Positions 17,383 through 26,413 of a DNA stretch of 64,000 nt are shown here, in pieces. Source of the stretch: GCA-2705995 sp965661625 (GTDB taxonomy: Bacteria; Bacteroidota; Bacteroidia; Flavobacteriales_G; Salibacteraceae). Below the pieces are notes generated by a model. That model did not search any database, was not told the origin of the DNA, and was given only the letters and a program-made list of their open reading frames with translations. The number at the start of each line of letters is the position of its first letter. The stretch's first letter is position 1. The position numbers were made by a program, and so were the translations under genes. The stretch covers positions 62,001 to 126,000 of the forward strand of contig CBFIEM010000005.1 in the NCBI GenBank assembly GCA_965661625.1, written 5' to 3'.

Positions 17383-17416
17383 ATTTAGAGTTTTAGTTTA
17401 TTAATGTTAAGTAATC

Positions 17417-17424
17417 CAAAGTTA
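17417..17424 (-). promoter_or_regulatory. Probable -7 promoter box for sod
   Basis: On the minus strand this is TAACTTTG, a full TAnnTTTG match 34 bases before the dismutase ATG. The nearest palindromic operator (17536-17551) is over 110 bases away, so direct control of this promoter by that site is doubtful. Confidence 0.5.
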
Positions 17425-17535
17425 CACAACCCAATCATACTGACTGTTGATGAACCATTAATATCCATTATGAATGTATTAAGAGCCGCAATACAAAGAG
17501 ATACATTCACGTGTGTAAAAAAACGCATTTGGTGT

Positions 17536-17551
17536 TTTAGACTAATCTAAA
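17536..17551. promoter_or_regulatory. Second palindromic operator, upstream of ZIP transporter
   Basis: TTTAGACTAATCTAAA, a 16-base near-palindrome with one mismatched pair (positions 7 and 10). It shares the TTAGAnTAnTCTAA core with 14395-14410. It ends 6 bases before the ZIP -7 box, almost the same geometry as at the TonB receptor promoter. Two independent occurrences at metal genes support a shared regulator. Confidence 0.7.
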
Positions 17552-17557
17552 AATAGG

Positions 17558-17565
17558 TAATTTCG
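17558..17565 (+). promoter_or_regulatory. Probable -7 promoter box for ZIP transporter
   Basis: TAATTTCG differs from TAnnTTTG by one base and ends 5 bases before the ATG, so the transcript would have almost no leader. The same TAnnTTCG form occurs before the gene at 60632-61855. Confidence 0.4.
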
Positions 17566-17570
17566 CAACT

Positions 17571-18392
17571 ATGGAAGAGGGAAACGTTTTGTTTGCTTTA
17601 CTGCTAACTGCATTTGCTGGATTGTCCACCGGAATTGGCAGCGCGATTGGTCTCTTCGCCAAACGCACCAATTACAAGCTTCTCTCACTAGCAATGGGGT
17701 TCTCTGCTGGAGTGATGATTTACATAAGTTTTGTAGAGTTATTTATGGTAGCCAGGGATTCCCTCATAGATGAATTGGGTGTTGTTTCGGGCAATTGGGT
17801 AGTTACGTTAAGTTTTTTTGGAGGAATTGCAGTAATCGCCATAATTGATAAACTCGTGCCTGACTATGAAAATCCGCATGAATTTGACCATACGGAAGAC
17901 CTGAAGAAAAACGAAGCGGTTATTATGAAAAGTAACCGGCACAAGCTATTGCGAACAGGAGTTTTTACTGCACTAGCAATTGCGATTCATAATTTTCCAG
18001 AAGGAATAGCGACCTTTATGGGTGCTTTAAAAGATCCTAAGTTGGGAATTCCCATTGCCGTAGCGATTGCTATCCATAATATACCTGAAGGATTAGCGGT
18101 ATCGGTACCGATTTACTACAGTACGGGAAATCGCAAGAAGGCATTTTGGTATTCTTTCCTTTCTGGTTTGGCTGAACCACTTGGTGCGCTTGTTGCATTT
18201 TTGATTCTATTTCCTTTCATGAATGATACGGTTTTAGGAGTCACGTTTGCCAGCATTGCTGGAATTATGGTTTTTATTTCCTTAGATCAACTGCTGCCTG
18301 CGGCAGAGGAATACGGAGCACACCATATTACGATTTATGGACTTTTAGCTGGAATGGTTGTAATGGCCTTAAGTCTACTTATGTTTCTTTAA
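17571..18392 (+). CDS. zupT: ZIP-family divalent metal transporter (ZupT-like)
   Basis: A 273-residue inner-membrane importer with eight predicted helices. The metal-site helices carry the paired motifs AIHNFPEGIATF (near 142) and AIHNIPEGLAVS (near 171), which is the ZIP signature, and a loop with His/Asp residues (PHEFDHTED) lies between helices 3 and 4. The length is close to E. coli ZupT (257), which moves Zn, Fe and Mn. The operator at 17536-17551 and the nearby Mn-type dismutase favour manganese or iron here. No operon partner follows; the next gene starts 84 bases downstream. Confidence 0.9.
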   Translation: MEEGNVLFALLLTAFAGLSTGIGSAIGLFAKRTNYKLLSLAMGFSAGVMIYISFVELFMVARDSLIDELGVVSGNWVVTLSFFGGIAVIAIIDKLVPDYENPHEFDHTEDLKKNEAVIMKSNRHKLLRTGVFTALAIAIHNFPEGIATFMGALKDPKLGIPIAVAIAIHNIPEGLAVSVPIYYSTGNRKKAFWYSFLSGLAEPLGALVAFLILFPFMNDTVLGVTFASIAGIMVFISLDQLLPAAEEYGAHHITIYGLLAGMVVMALSLLMFL

Positions 18393-18476
18393 TCAATACG
18401 CTGTTTTTGAAATTTTAGTGAACCACGTGATTTTGCTATCTTAGCGAGCTTTGAAAATGGGGTTAATTAGGAATCT

Positions 18477-21400
18477 TTGAACACACACAACTCAGGGTAT
18501 ATTCAGCTTTTTAAGCTGATATGCATGTCGGGAGTAATACTGACCTGCCTTGTCATTGCGCCCCATTCCTCCATTGCTCAGAGTGAAGAGGATATTCTTG
18601 AAAGTATTGGTAGTGAGTTAGAGTCGGAAGAGGAAAAGAAGAAGGAGCTTGAGAAGAAGGAAAAAGAATATGACGACCTTAAGGGTAAAGCCGATGGTTA
18701 TCTCAAAGGACAGAAATACGATAAAGCCAAGGACTATTATAAGCAGATGGCCAAAATATTTCCTGATCGGGACTATCCGAAACGTCAAATACAGCTGGCA
18801 GACCAGCTTTTTGAAAGGGAGCAATATGCATTAAAGGAAGAACAGTACAATGAGTTGATTGCTTCTGCAGATCAACTATTAGCAGATAAAAAGTGGGACG
18901 CTGCTTCTGCTAAGTTTAAAGAGGCATCTGCAGTACTTCCGGAAGAGTCTTACCCCAAGCAAAAAATACAGGAAATCACTGCTGAAAAAGCTGCTGCGGA
19001 AAAGGCGCGTCTTGCCGCTGAAAAGCAAAAGAAATACGACGATGCTATTACTCAAGCTGATCAAGCGCTCAATGCGCAAAAGTGGGACGATGCAACCCGT
19101 TTATACAAAGTGGCAATTGGGGTAAAGCCAGATGAAAAATACCCGAAAGATCAAATAGCCCAGACTGCAAAATTGAAGAAGGAAGCTGCTGAGCGAGCCG
19201 CAGATGAGGCTAGAACTGCAAAATATAATGAGTTTATTGGGGAGGCAGATCAGCTTTTAGCTAACAAGAAATGGGATGAGGCTACTGCAAAATATCAAGC
19301 AGCTAGTAAAGTGAAACCCGATGAAAGCTACCCGAAGGATAAGATCGTAGAAATTGGTACCCTTAAAAAACAGGAGGCAGATCGTAAAGCTCAAGAAGTG
19401 CTTCTGGCAAAATACAATAATGCCATAGGAGAGGCAGATAAACTCTTCAAATCTGGTGATTGGGATGCTGCAATCGCACAATACCAAGTTGCCAAAGGCA
19501 TCAAATCGGATGAGAGTTATCCCGATGATCAAATTCAGCTAAGCGAAACAAAGCGACAAGCGGAACAAGACGCGAAAGAAGCTGCAAAAAAGCAAAATGA
19601 ATATGAGGCCATCATAAAGGAAGCGGATGCTTTATTCGCGAGTAAAAAGTTTGACGACGCCATTGTAAAGTATGAATCTGCGCAGTCTGTTTTACCGAAT
19701 GAAGCGTATCCAAGAGAACAGATTGAGCAAGCTGAGGCAGCAAAACAACGTCTAGAGCAAGCGGCGCAAGAGGCTGAGCTTCAAGCGAATTTTGATGCTG
19801 CTATGACCGCAGGAAATCAATTACTTGCAAATGATGAATTCGATGCGGCTATAGCGAAATTTAAAGAGGCGCAAGGAATACTGCCTAATGATGCTACTCC
19901 AGCCGCTAAGATTAAAGAAGCCGAATTAAAGCAACAGGAGAAAGCAGCCTCAGAAGCTCAAGCCGAAAAGGAAGCTGCTTATAACCAAAAAATTACTGAA
20001 GCCGATGCGTTGTTTAATCAAGGTGACTTAGAAGGTTCCATTTCAACATATAAGGAAGCACTTGGAATAATCCCCAATTCAGATTACCCTACGGATCAAA
20101 TTTCAAAGGCTGAGACCAAAATTAGAGAGCGTGAGTTGGCAGCGGAGGAAGCAGAATTACGTAATGCCTACAATGATTTGATAGCCAAAGGCGATGAAGC
20201 TTTTGAAAACAAAGATTATTCAGGAGCTAAACTCAGTTACAATGAGGCATCTGAACTGATGCCTTCAGAAAAGTACCCTTCCAAGAAACTCGAAGAAATT
20301 CAAGCCATTGAAACGCAGAATGCTAATGAAGCAGAGCGCGAGGCTAAATATGCAAGCCTACTCGCTCAAGCCAACACACAAATTGATGATGGGCTTTTAA
20401 AAGAAGCGTTAGTGACTTTAGATGAAGCGAAGGGCTACACTGATTCAAAAGATGAAGTAGATGCTAAAATTGAATCAGTAAAGGGATTGATTACTGAAGC
20501 TGAAATTGCTTCTAAGCAAGAACAAAAACAAGCAGAGATTCGCTCTGAATATGAAGAGCTTGTACAAAAAGGAGATGCTGCTTTTTCCGCTGGAGAGTGG
20601 ACAGATGCCTCTTCGAATTACAAATTAGCATCAAACTTATTGCCCGATGAGCCTTATCCGATGGAACAATTGGCGAAGGTAGAAGCATCAAAACAAGCCG
20701 AAGAAGAAGCTCGCTTGGCGGCAGCACAGGAAGAAGCTGAAGCGGCAGCTGAAATTGAGGCATCATTTAATGCTGCACTCGACGCTGGTAATCTTGCTTT
20801 TGAAAATGAAGCATATCAAGAAGCGATAAGCTCATATGAAAATGCATTGGCTATTAAGTCCGGTTCAGAACGCGCTAAGTCGCAATTGGAGTTGGCTAAG
20901 AGTAAACTTGCTTTACAAGAAGAGGAAAAAGAACGTGCAAGGAATGCAGAACTTGCTGCGAAACAGGCTCAAGAGGAAGTTTCGCGACTAATTGCCGAGG
21001 GGAAACAGGCAATAAATAGCGGCAGTTGGGCTGAAGCGCGCCAGTTGTTGAAGCAAGCCGAAACCAATGCTAGTGAAAATGAAGAAGTAAAAACGCTCTT
21101 GGAAGATGTAGACCGATTGGAAGCAGAAGAACAAGCAAAGTTAGCTGAAGCAGAGGAGGCAGAGCGTGCAGCTCGTGAGGCGAGAGAGGAAGAGTACAGC
21201 TTAATCATTTCCAAAGCGGAGTCTAAAGTTCAGGAAAAAGCATATGAGGAGGCAATAGTGGCGTTCAAGGAAGCATCTGAGCTCAAGCCAGAGGCGCAAG
21301 GCCCTTTGGAACGTATAGCAGAGGTTGAAAGGTTAATGAAAAAGGCAAAAGAAGAAGCTGATCGACAAAAAGAGCAGGCTGCGCAACTTGAAAAGTTGGA

Positions 21401-22196
21401 ATCGGATTTTGCGAATTTAATCGCTGAAGGGGAGGGGATGATTCAAGCTGCAAATTGGGTTGAGGCTAGAAATGCCTTTAAGCAAGCTGGAAATTTATTT
21501 CCAGACCGTGAAGTGGTTCAAACTAAATTAGATGAAGTAGATCGTTTGGAGGCTGCCGCTGATGAAGAAGCAGCGCGCATTCGTGCCGAAGAAGAAGCTA
21601 AACGTAAAGCAGAAGAAGCTGCTCGCTTAGCAGAACAGCAAGCTGCAGAGAAGTACCAGCAAGCAATCGATAGTGGAGATGAGTTCTTGGCAGTAAATAA
21701 TTTTGACAAAGCGGAACAAGCATATGAGGAAGCTTTAATAGAGCGTCCAGAAGCTGAATACCCTCAAACACAATTGGCAGAATTAGGCCGCTTAAGGGCT
21801 GAATTTGAAGCAGAACAACGTGCTGAGGCAGAACGTCAGCAGCAACTTGCTGAGGCGCGCGAGCGTGCTCAGCGATTGGCAGAGGAAAAGCGCAAGGAAG
21901 AGCTTAAAAAACGGTTAGCTGAACAAGCTGAAGCCCGCAAAAAGGCTAGAGAAGAGCGTTTGCGTAAAATAAGAGAAAGTTCACCAGAGGCTCTCGCTCA
22001 GCGATATCCTTCTGGCCTGACTAAAGAACAGTACCAAGAAGGAATAAGGAAGGTTACCAAGGTTGTGATTATTGAGAGTGGAAGGGGAAGACAACTGCTT
22101 GAATATGCTTACCCTTGGGGAAGGAAGTTTTATTTCTTGAATGGCAAGCAGATTACTGGCGATGCTTACCATTGGGATCAACGCAATTATAACTAG
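18477..22196 (+). CDS. Large secreted TPR-like/coiled-coil repeat protein
   Basis: A 1239-residue protein starting at a TTG, with an N-terminal signal sequence ending near PHSSIAQ (about residue 35). Residues about 65-1120 consist of roughly sixteen tandem units. Several are exactly 63 residues: a TPR-like helix pair (WDxAxxKYxxAxxxxPxExYPxxQI pattern) plus a charged Ala/Glu/Lys-rich coiled-coil linker. The last 70 residues form a different, conserved-looking module (PSGLTKEQYQEGIRKVTK to ITGDAYHWDQRNYN). I recognise no named family. The layout suggests a long periplasmic or envelope scaffold. It is alone on its strand; the histidine-kinase gene ends 2 bases away, convergent. Confidence 0.85.
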   Translation: MNTHNSGYIQLFKLICMSGVILTCLVIAPHSSIAQSEEDILESIGSELESEEEKKKELEKKEKEYDDLKGKADGYLKGQKYDKAKDYYKQMAKIFPDRDYPKRQIQLADQLFEREQYALKEEQYNELIASADQLLADKKWDAASAKFKEASAVLPEESYPKQKIQEITAEKAAAEKARLAAEKQKKYDDAITQADQALNAQKWDDATRLYKVAIGVKPDEKYPKDQIAQTAKLKKEAAERAADEARTAKYNEFIGEADQLLANKKWDEATAKYQAASKVKPDESYPKDKIVEIGTLKKQEADRKAQEVLLAKYNNAIGEADKLFKSGDWDAAIAQYQVAKGIKSDESYPDDQIQLSETKRQAEQDAKEAAKKQNEYEAIIKEADALFASKKFDDAIVKYESAQSVLPNEAYPREQIEQAEAAKQRLEQAAQEAELQANFDAAMTAGNQLLANDEFDAAIAKFKEAQGILPNDATPAAKIKEAELKQQEKAASEAQAEKEAAYNQKITEADALFNQGDLEGSISTYKEALGIIPNSDYPTDQISKAETKIRERELAAEEAELRNAYNDLIAKGDEAFENKDYSGAKLSYNEASELMPSEKYPSKKLEEIQAIETQNANEAEREAKYASLLAQANTQIDDGLLKEALVTLDEAKGYTDSKDEVDAKIESVKGLITEAEIASKQEQKQAEIRSEYEELVQKGDAAFSAGEWTDASSNYKLASNLLPDEPYPMEQLAKVEASKQAEEEARLAAAQEEAEAAAEIEASFNAALDAGNLAFENEAYQEAISSYENALAIKSGSERAKSQLELAKSKLALQEEEKERARNAELAAKQAQEEVSRLIAEGKQAINSGSWAEARQLLKQAETNASENEEVKTLLEDVDRLEAEEQAKLAEAEEAERAAREAREEEYSLIISKAESKVQEKAYEEAIVAFKEASELKPEAQGPLERIAEVERLMKKAKEEADRQKEQAAQLEKLESDFANLIAEGEGMIQAANWVEARNAFKQAGNLFPDREVVQTKLDEVDRLEAAADEEAARIRAEEEAKRKAEEAARLAEQQAAEKYQQAIDSGDEFLAVNNFDKAEQAYEEALIERPEAEYPQTQLAELGRLRAEFEAEQRAEAERQQQLAEARERAQRLAEEKRKEELKKRLAEQAEARKKAREERLRKIRESSPEALAQRYPSGLTKEQYQEGIRKVTKVVIIESGRGRQLLEYAYPWGRKFYFLNGKQITGDAYHWDQRNYN
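18669..21830 (+). repeat. Tandem 189-base coding repeats, about 16 units
   Basis: Within the gene above, the second to eighth units begin with Y/F-N/D-x-x-I at 63-residue intervals (189 bases), for example YNELIASADQ, YDDAITQADQ, YNEFIGEADQ and YNNAIGEADK. Later units have longer linkers. DNA identity between units is low, so the array is old and diversified rather than a recent expansion. Confidence 0.75.
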
Positions 22197-22198
22197 AA

Positions 22199-23638
22199 TC
22201 AAGCCGGAAAAATCATCGTAAAGGTTGATCCTTTTCCTTCGTCACTTTCAATTTTAAGTTCTGCATTGTGAATTCCTAACATTTTCTGAACGAGGTACAA
22301 TCCTAAACCAGTTCCAGTTTCAGTCATAGTTCCTTGACGTGACTCAGATCCAACATGTTCCTTATTTATAATTTGTTGAATAATTTCCTTTGGAATACCA
22401 ATCCCATCATCGCTGATTGAAACCTCTAAAGAATCGTTAGTTTCTTTTACAAGAAATGCAATCTTTCCTTGCTTATGGGTGAATTTAAGTGCGTTGGAAG
22501 TGAGGTTTCTCAAAATCGTTCGAATCATCCTGCGATCACCATTCATGTGAGCACTTGAAGATACTTCAGCAATTAATTCAATCGTTTTCTGTTGAGCGAT
22601 TGGCTCAAATTCGCCAATAATTTCAGTTATGATTGAGTTAAGGTGTATGCTTTCTTCTTTATACGACGAAAGTCCTTTCTCCTCTTGGGCCCAAGAAACA
22701 ATTTCTTCTAATAAACGCATAGCTCCTTCCGAAGAACTCTGAAGTTGTTGCAGCAGTTCTTCTAGCTCTTCTTGGTTGCCTATTTCTTCTTTCGCAATTT
22801 TAGAAAGCGTAGTCAGATTCCCTATTGGACCGCGAAGGTCATGGCCCAAAGCACCAATAAGGGTAAGTCTTGATTGATTGAGCTCCTGTAACCGTTGATT
22901 AACTACTTGAAGTTCTTGCTGATTAGATGCAAGTTTTATGTTCAGCTTTTTCAGTTTATTGTTGCTAAATAAGATATAAGTTGAAATAAGGGCAATTAAT
23001 ATCCCAACAAGTAATGCTCCGATATTAATGAGGTGCTGGGTATCTAATTCGGCTTGCTGCTTGAGCCTTTCTACCTTTAATTTTGTATTCTCTTCAAATG
23101 CTTTAGAATTATCATATTGATGTTGAACCTGCAATACGGCCATTGCATCAGACTTTTCATTAAATCGTTTATTAATTGAGAGGAGTGAGTCTAAACCAAC
23201 AGCTAATAGTTCTGTGTTATTTTCAATGCGTGCTAGCTTCACCAAGTTAGTATACCCGATGAGCTTTAATTGGTCTGAGTTAATTGAGTCAGCATTTGAC
23301 ACTGCAGTTTTAAGGAGCTCTAATCCTTCTTCCTTTCTACCATTATGGTAAATGAGTTCTGCAACAGAAATGGCAACCTGATAGGTGTGAATAATATCTT
23401 TGGATTGATTTATCAATTCCTGTGCTTTAAGCATGTAGAAGAGCGCACTGTCATACCTTAACTGATCTTCATAAATGGATGATATTCCGGCATAAGATTG
23501 TGCCCTCAGCTCAGCAAATGGCGCTAGCTTTAGCCCTTTGTTGTAAAACTCTAATGCAGAGTCAATTTGATTGAGTTGAGCATAAGAATTTCCAAGGTTG
23601 TTATAAATGTATGGGTAGTAAATCGAGTCATTAACCAA
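22199..23638 (-). CDS. TPR sensor histidine kinase, C-terminal part of an interrupted gene
   Basis: A 479-residue frame (a TTG is its first possible start) in the same reading frame as the 211-residue fragment upstream; the two are separated by TAA 23654-23656 and five sense codons. TPR units continue to about residue 170, then one transmembrane helix (about 200-222), a coiled coil, HisKA with GALGHDLRGPIGNL (His near 265), and a HATPase with NLTSNALKFTHKQ, ISDDGIGIP and GTGLGLYLVQKML. No response regulator is adjacent. Alone, this part lacks the signal peptide and first TPRs. Whole-gene length would be 696 codons. Confidence 0.85.
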   Translation of the reverse strand: MVNDSIYYPYIYNNLGNSYAQLNQIDSALEFYNKGLKLAPFAELRAQSYAGISSIYEDQLRYDSALFYMLKAQELINQSKDIIHTYQVAISVAELIYHNGRKEEGLELLKTAVSNADSINSDQLKLIGYTNLVKLARIENNTELLAVGLDSLLSINKRFNEKSDAMAVLQVQHQYDNSKAFEENTKLKVERLKQQAELDTQHLINIGALLVGILIALISTYILFSNNKLKKLNIKLASNQQELQVVNQRLQELNQSRLTLIGALGHDLRGPIGNLTTLSKIAKEEIGNQEELEELLQQLQSSSEGAMRLLEEIVSWAQEEKGLSSYKEESIHLNSIITEIIGEFEPIAQQKTIELIAEVSSSAHMNGDRRMIRTILRNLTSNALKFTHKQGKIAFLVKETNDSLEVSISDDGIGIPKEIIQQIINKEHVGSESRQGTMTETGTGLGLYLVQKMLGIHNAELKIESDEGKGSTFTMIFPA

Positions 23639-23653
23639 TTCAACATGACGCAG

Positions 23654-23656
23654 TTA
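23654..23656 (-). other. In-frame TAA interrupting the TPR-histidine kinase gene
   Basis: The codon between NILNK and LRHVE in a continuous TPR domain. One base change (to CAA, GAA or AAA) restores a 696-codon receptor. It could be a real mutation, a strain polymorphism or a base-call/assembly error; no frameshift is involved. Confidence 0.8.
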
Positions 23657-24289
23657 TTTATTCAATATATTTCTAGACTTCGTATAGTTTTCATTATCGT
23701 AATACCATTGTGATAAGTTGAGCTCAGTTCGAACAAGCCCAGGATAATTTTTTAAAGAGTCTTCAATGGAGTAAACTTCAAGTAGAAGCTGTATCTCCAT
23801 GTCAAAATTGCCCAGGTCATGATAGAGAAGTGCAAGGTTATTTTTTGTTCCAGAAACTTCCTTAATGTCATCTATCTCTTCTAGGTCGTGTAATCCTTTA
23901 GTATAATACTTCAATGCAGAATCATATTGAGCTCCATAGTGATAGGTAGTGCAAAGATCGCGCAGCAAGAGAGCACGCTGTAAGCTTACAGAATCTGTTT
24001 CTATCTTTTTGAGGCGGTTTTGGCAAAATTTGATGTTCGCTTCTAAATGGCTATGGTCAAGGTAAGCGTGGATGATTTTGGATATGAGCACTTTGTTAAG
24101 GGAGTCGTTTTCAACTAAGTCCAGTAGGTTAGAAGCAGACTCGGTGACACTTAAAATTGCCTCGGGATTTCCATAATTTGAGTCAATTTTTTCAACTGCA
24201 TTACTGACTTCAGTTCCGGGATCAATAGCTGGGAGAGCATTCAAAGAAAATGCAAGAAAAAGTAAAAGTGTTGCTAGCCTTGAAATCAT
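23654..24289 (-). CDS. TPR sensor histidine kinase, N-terminal part of an interrupted gene
   Basis: A 211-residue fragment with a signal peptide (MISRLATLLLFLAFSLNALP) and tetratricopeptide-like helices such as YHYGAQYDSALKYYTKGLHDLEE and NLSQWYYDNENYTKSRNIL. It ends at TAA 23654-23656. After the stop the same frame continues LRHVELVNDSIYYPYIYNNLGNS-like TPR sequence into the kinase part, so this is one gene cut by a nonsense codon, not two genes. It starts 2 bases after the gpmI stop, so it is probably in the gpmI transcript. As it stands the product would be a short exported TPR protein. Confidence 0.75.
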   Translation of the reverse strand: MISRLATLLLFLAFSLNALPAIDPGTEVSNAVEKIDSNYGNPEAILSVTESASNLLDLVENDSLNKVLISKIIHAYLDHSHLEANIKFCQNRLKKIETDSVSLQRALLLRDLCTTYHYGAQYDSALKYYTKGLHDLEEIDDIKEVSGTKNNLALLYHDLGNFDMEIQLLLEVYSIEDSLKNYPGLVRTELNLSQWYYDNENYTKSRNILNK

Positions 24290-24291
24290 GT

Positions 24292-25815
24292 TTACGACTT
24301 TATAAGTATGTTACCTGTCATTTCTTGAGGCACCTTAATTCTCATTAACTTAAGAATTGTAGGAGCAATGTCCCCCAATTTACCATCGCTAATATCCATA
24401 GGGATATCAACTCCCACTAAGTAACAAGGCACTGGATTAGTAGTATGTGCTGTATTTGGGCTACCATCTGAATTTATCATCAAATCGCTGTTTCCGTGGT
24501 CTGCGATAATGATGAAAGTGTATCCGTTTTCTAGCCCACATTCAACAAGTTGTTTAGTGCAACGATCTACAGTCTCACATGCTTTTATGGCGGCATCAAA
24601 ATCTCCTGTATGCCCAACCATATCGGCATTAGCATAATTTAGACAAATGAAGTCCGGCTCTTGGGTTACTAAATGCGGTAATATCGTTGTTGTGATTTCT
24701 TCAGCGCTCATTTCTGGCTGCAGGTCATATGTTGCAACTTTTGGTGAAGGAATAAGGTGCCTTTTTTCTCCTTTAAAGGGAGTTTCTTGACCACCACTAA
24801 AGAAAAACGTAACATGTGGATACTTTTCAGTTTCAGCAATCCTAATTTGCTTTTTGCCTGCTTTTTCAAGCACTTCTCCCAATGTGTTTCTAAGGTTGTC
24901 TTTTTCGTAAACAATATGAACCCCCTCAAAGGAAGCATCGTACTTTGTCATTGTCACATAGTGTAAGTTCAGCTTTTGCATGTTATGATCAGGGAAGTCT
25001 CGCTGAGTAAGTGCCATTGAAAGTTGTCTGCCCCGATCTGTTCTGAAATTGAAATTAACTACAACATCTCCAGCTTCTATTGCCGGGCGTGATTCACCTT
25101 CCACATGTATAGCATGAGCTTCTAAAAATTCATCGGTAACATTTTGCTTATAAGACGAGTCAATAGCTTGAATAATAGCATTGGTTTGAATACCAGATCG
25201 ATTAACGAGTAATTCATAAGCCTTTGCAATCCGCTCCCAGCGATTATCCCTATCCATGGCATAGTACCGTCCAATAACCGAAGCAAGTTGAGCAGATAAG
25301 TTGCGTGTTTCATTGAGTAGTTTTGTGATAAATGCCTTTCCACTTTTAGGGTCACAATCACGGCCATCGGTAAATGCGTGGATAAAAACGTCCTCGAGAC
25401 CATATTCGTCTGCCATTTTACAAAGTGCAATGAGGTGATTGATATGGGCATGGACCCCACCATCCGAAACAAGTCCTATAAAATGAACTTTTTTTCCTGA
25501 CGATTTAGCGTGCTTAAAAGCATCAATTAGTGCTGGCTGTGAGAAAAAACTGCCATCTTCTATGGCCAGATTTACTTTAACTAAATCTTGGTAAACAACT
25601 CTTCCGGCACCTAAGTTCATATGGCCTACTTCTGAATTCCCCATTTGTCCTGCTGGCAGACCAACATCCAGCCCAGAAGTACTTAGCTTACTCATGGGGT
25701 ATGTTGATTTGAGCCCATCAATAAATGGGGTTTTAGCATGGTCAATAGCAGATACGGATTTGTCTTGTGCAATTCCCCATCCATCTAAAATTACGAGTGC
25801 TACCTTGTGATTCAT
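24292..25815 (-). CDS. gpmI: 2,3-bisphosphoglycerate-independent phosphoglycerate mutase
   Basis: A 507-residue cytoplasmic glycolytic enzyme interconverting 3- and 2-phosphoglycerate through a phosphoserine. The start VALVILDGWG and the catalytic serine region QMGNSEVGHMNLGAGR are characteristic, and GLVSDGGVHAHINH, HAFTDGRDCDP and the metal-site segments CLNYANADMVGHTGDFDA and IIADHGNSD follow in family order. The length is normal. It is upstream of, and 2 bases from, the interrupted histidine kinase. A TATTTTCG box lies 15-22 bases before the start on the minus strand. Confidence 0.96.
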   Translation of the reverse strand: MNHKVALVILDGWGIAQDKSVSAIDHAKTPFIDGLKSTYPMSKLSTSGLDVGLPAGQMGNSEVGHMNLGAGRVVYQDLVKVNLAIEDGSFFSQPALIDAFKHAKSSGKKVHFIGLVSDGGVHAHINHLIALCKMADEYGLEDVFIHAFTDGRDCDPKSGKAFITKLLNETRNLSAQLASVIGRYYAMDRDNRWERIAKAYELLVNRSGIQTNAIIQAIDSSYKQNVTDEFLEAHAIHVEGESRPAIEAGDVVVNFNFRTDRGRQLSMALTQRDFPDHNMQKLNLHYVTMTKYDASFEGVHIVYEKDNLRNTLGEVLEKAGKKQIRIAETEKYPHVTFFFSGGQETPFKGEKRHLIPSPKVATYDLQPEMSAEEITTTILPHLVTQEPDFICLNYANADMVGHTGDFDAAIKACETVDRCTKQLVECGLENGYTFIIIADHGNSDLMINSDGSPNTAHTTNPVPCYLVGVDIPMDISDGKLGDIAPTILKLMRIKVPQEMTGNILIKS

Positions 25816-25913
25816 AGTGGTATTTGATTCGAAAATAAATATGCTAATGAACTAGAATGAAAACTACGTGTTCAAAGTAGTATTGCAAAGCATTTTCTCA
25901 TTAATTTGAAGGT

Positions 25914-26366
25914 ATGAGTTCAAAAAAGAAATTTGTTAACCCGATTGACCCTGAAAAGGTAATGGAAAATCCAGGTTTAAGTGAAATAGCACATCACGTT
26001 GGCTCAGCTCCAATTAAGCCTGTTGACCGTGGAAAACTAAAGGGAAAAGCTATGGTTGCGATGACAGAGCAAACCGACATGCAGCTGCAACAGATTTACG
26101 AACAGATTCAGACCCTTGCCGACCAAGCAAAGAAAATACAGAATCGAAAAGATATTTCTGCATCCATCTACAATGCTGAAATGAGATTTGAACCCTTAAT
26201 AGGAAAGCGTTACTTCCTATACGAAAAGGATAGTGGAAAGCATGTGTTAAGCATGGTGAACCCAAATGAATGGGGTAGACGCATTCCTTATGCTGCTTTC
26301 ATTTCTGAAGTAAGCCTTCTGGCTGATTATACGTGGTATATCCACGAAAATGAAAAGGTGGAATAA
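25914..26366 (+). CDS. DUF2452 family protein
   Basis: A 150-residue cytoplasmic protein. NPGLSEIAHHVGSAPIKP, AMTEQTDMQLQQIYEQ, IYNAEMRFEPLIG and HVLSMVNPNEWG are the conserved blocks that I associate with DUF2452, a family common in Flavobacteriia with no known function. No signal peptide or membrane helix is present. It is divergent from gpmI (98 bases between) and is followed after 47 bases by the rhomboid operon on the same strand. Confidence 0.75.
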   Translation: MSSKKKFVNPIDPEKVMENPGLSEIAHHVGSAPIKPVDRGKLKGKAMVAMTEQTDMQLQQIYEQIQTLADQAKKIQNRKDISASIYNAEMRFEPLIGKRYFLYEKDSGKHVLSMVNPNEWGRRIPYAAFISEVSLLADYTWYIHENEKVE

Positions 26367-26413
26367 AACAGGTGTTAAGGCACTCCATTTGATGAGTGTT
26401 CTTTTCTTTGTGT

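Noticed and set aside
20969..21709. Long minus-strand frames inside the repeat protein gene
   Set aside because: They are antisense to a compositionally biased Ala/Glu/Lys-rich coding region and read as Ser/Ala-rich low complexity with no start context or family match.
25122..25472. 116-codon minus-strand frame inside gpmI
   Set aside because: It overlaps the fully conserved gpmI coding sequence in another frame and has no recognisable domain.
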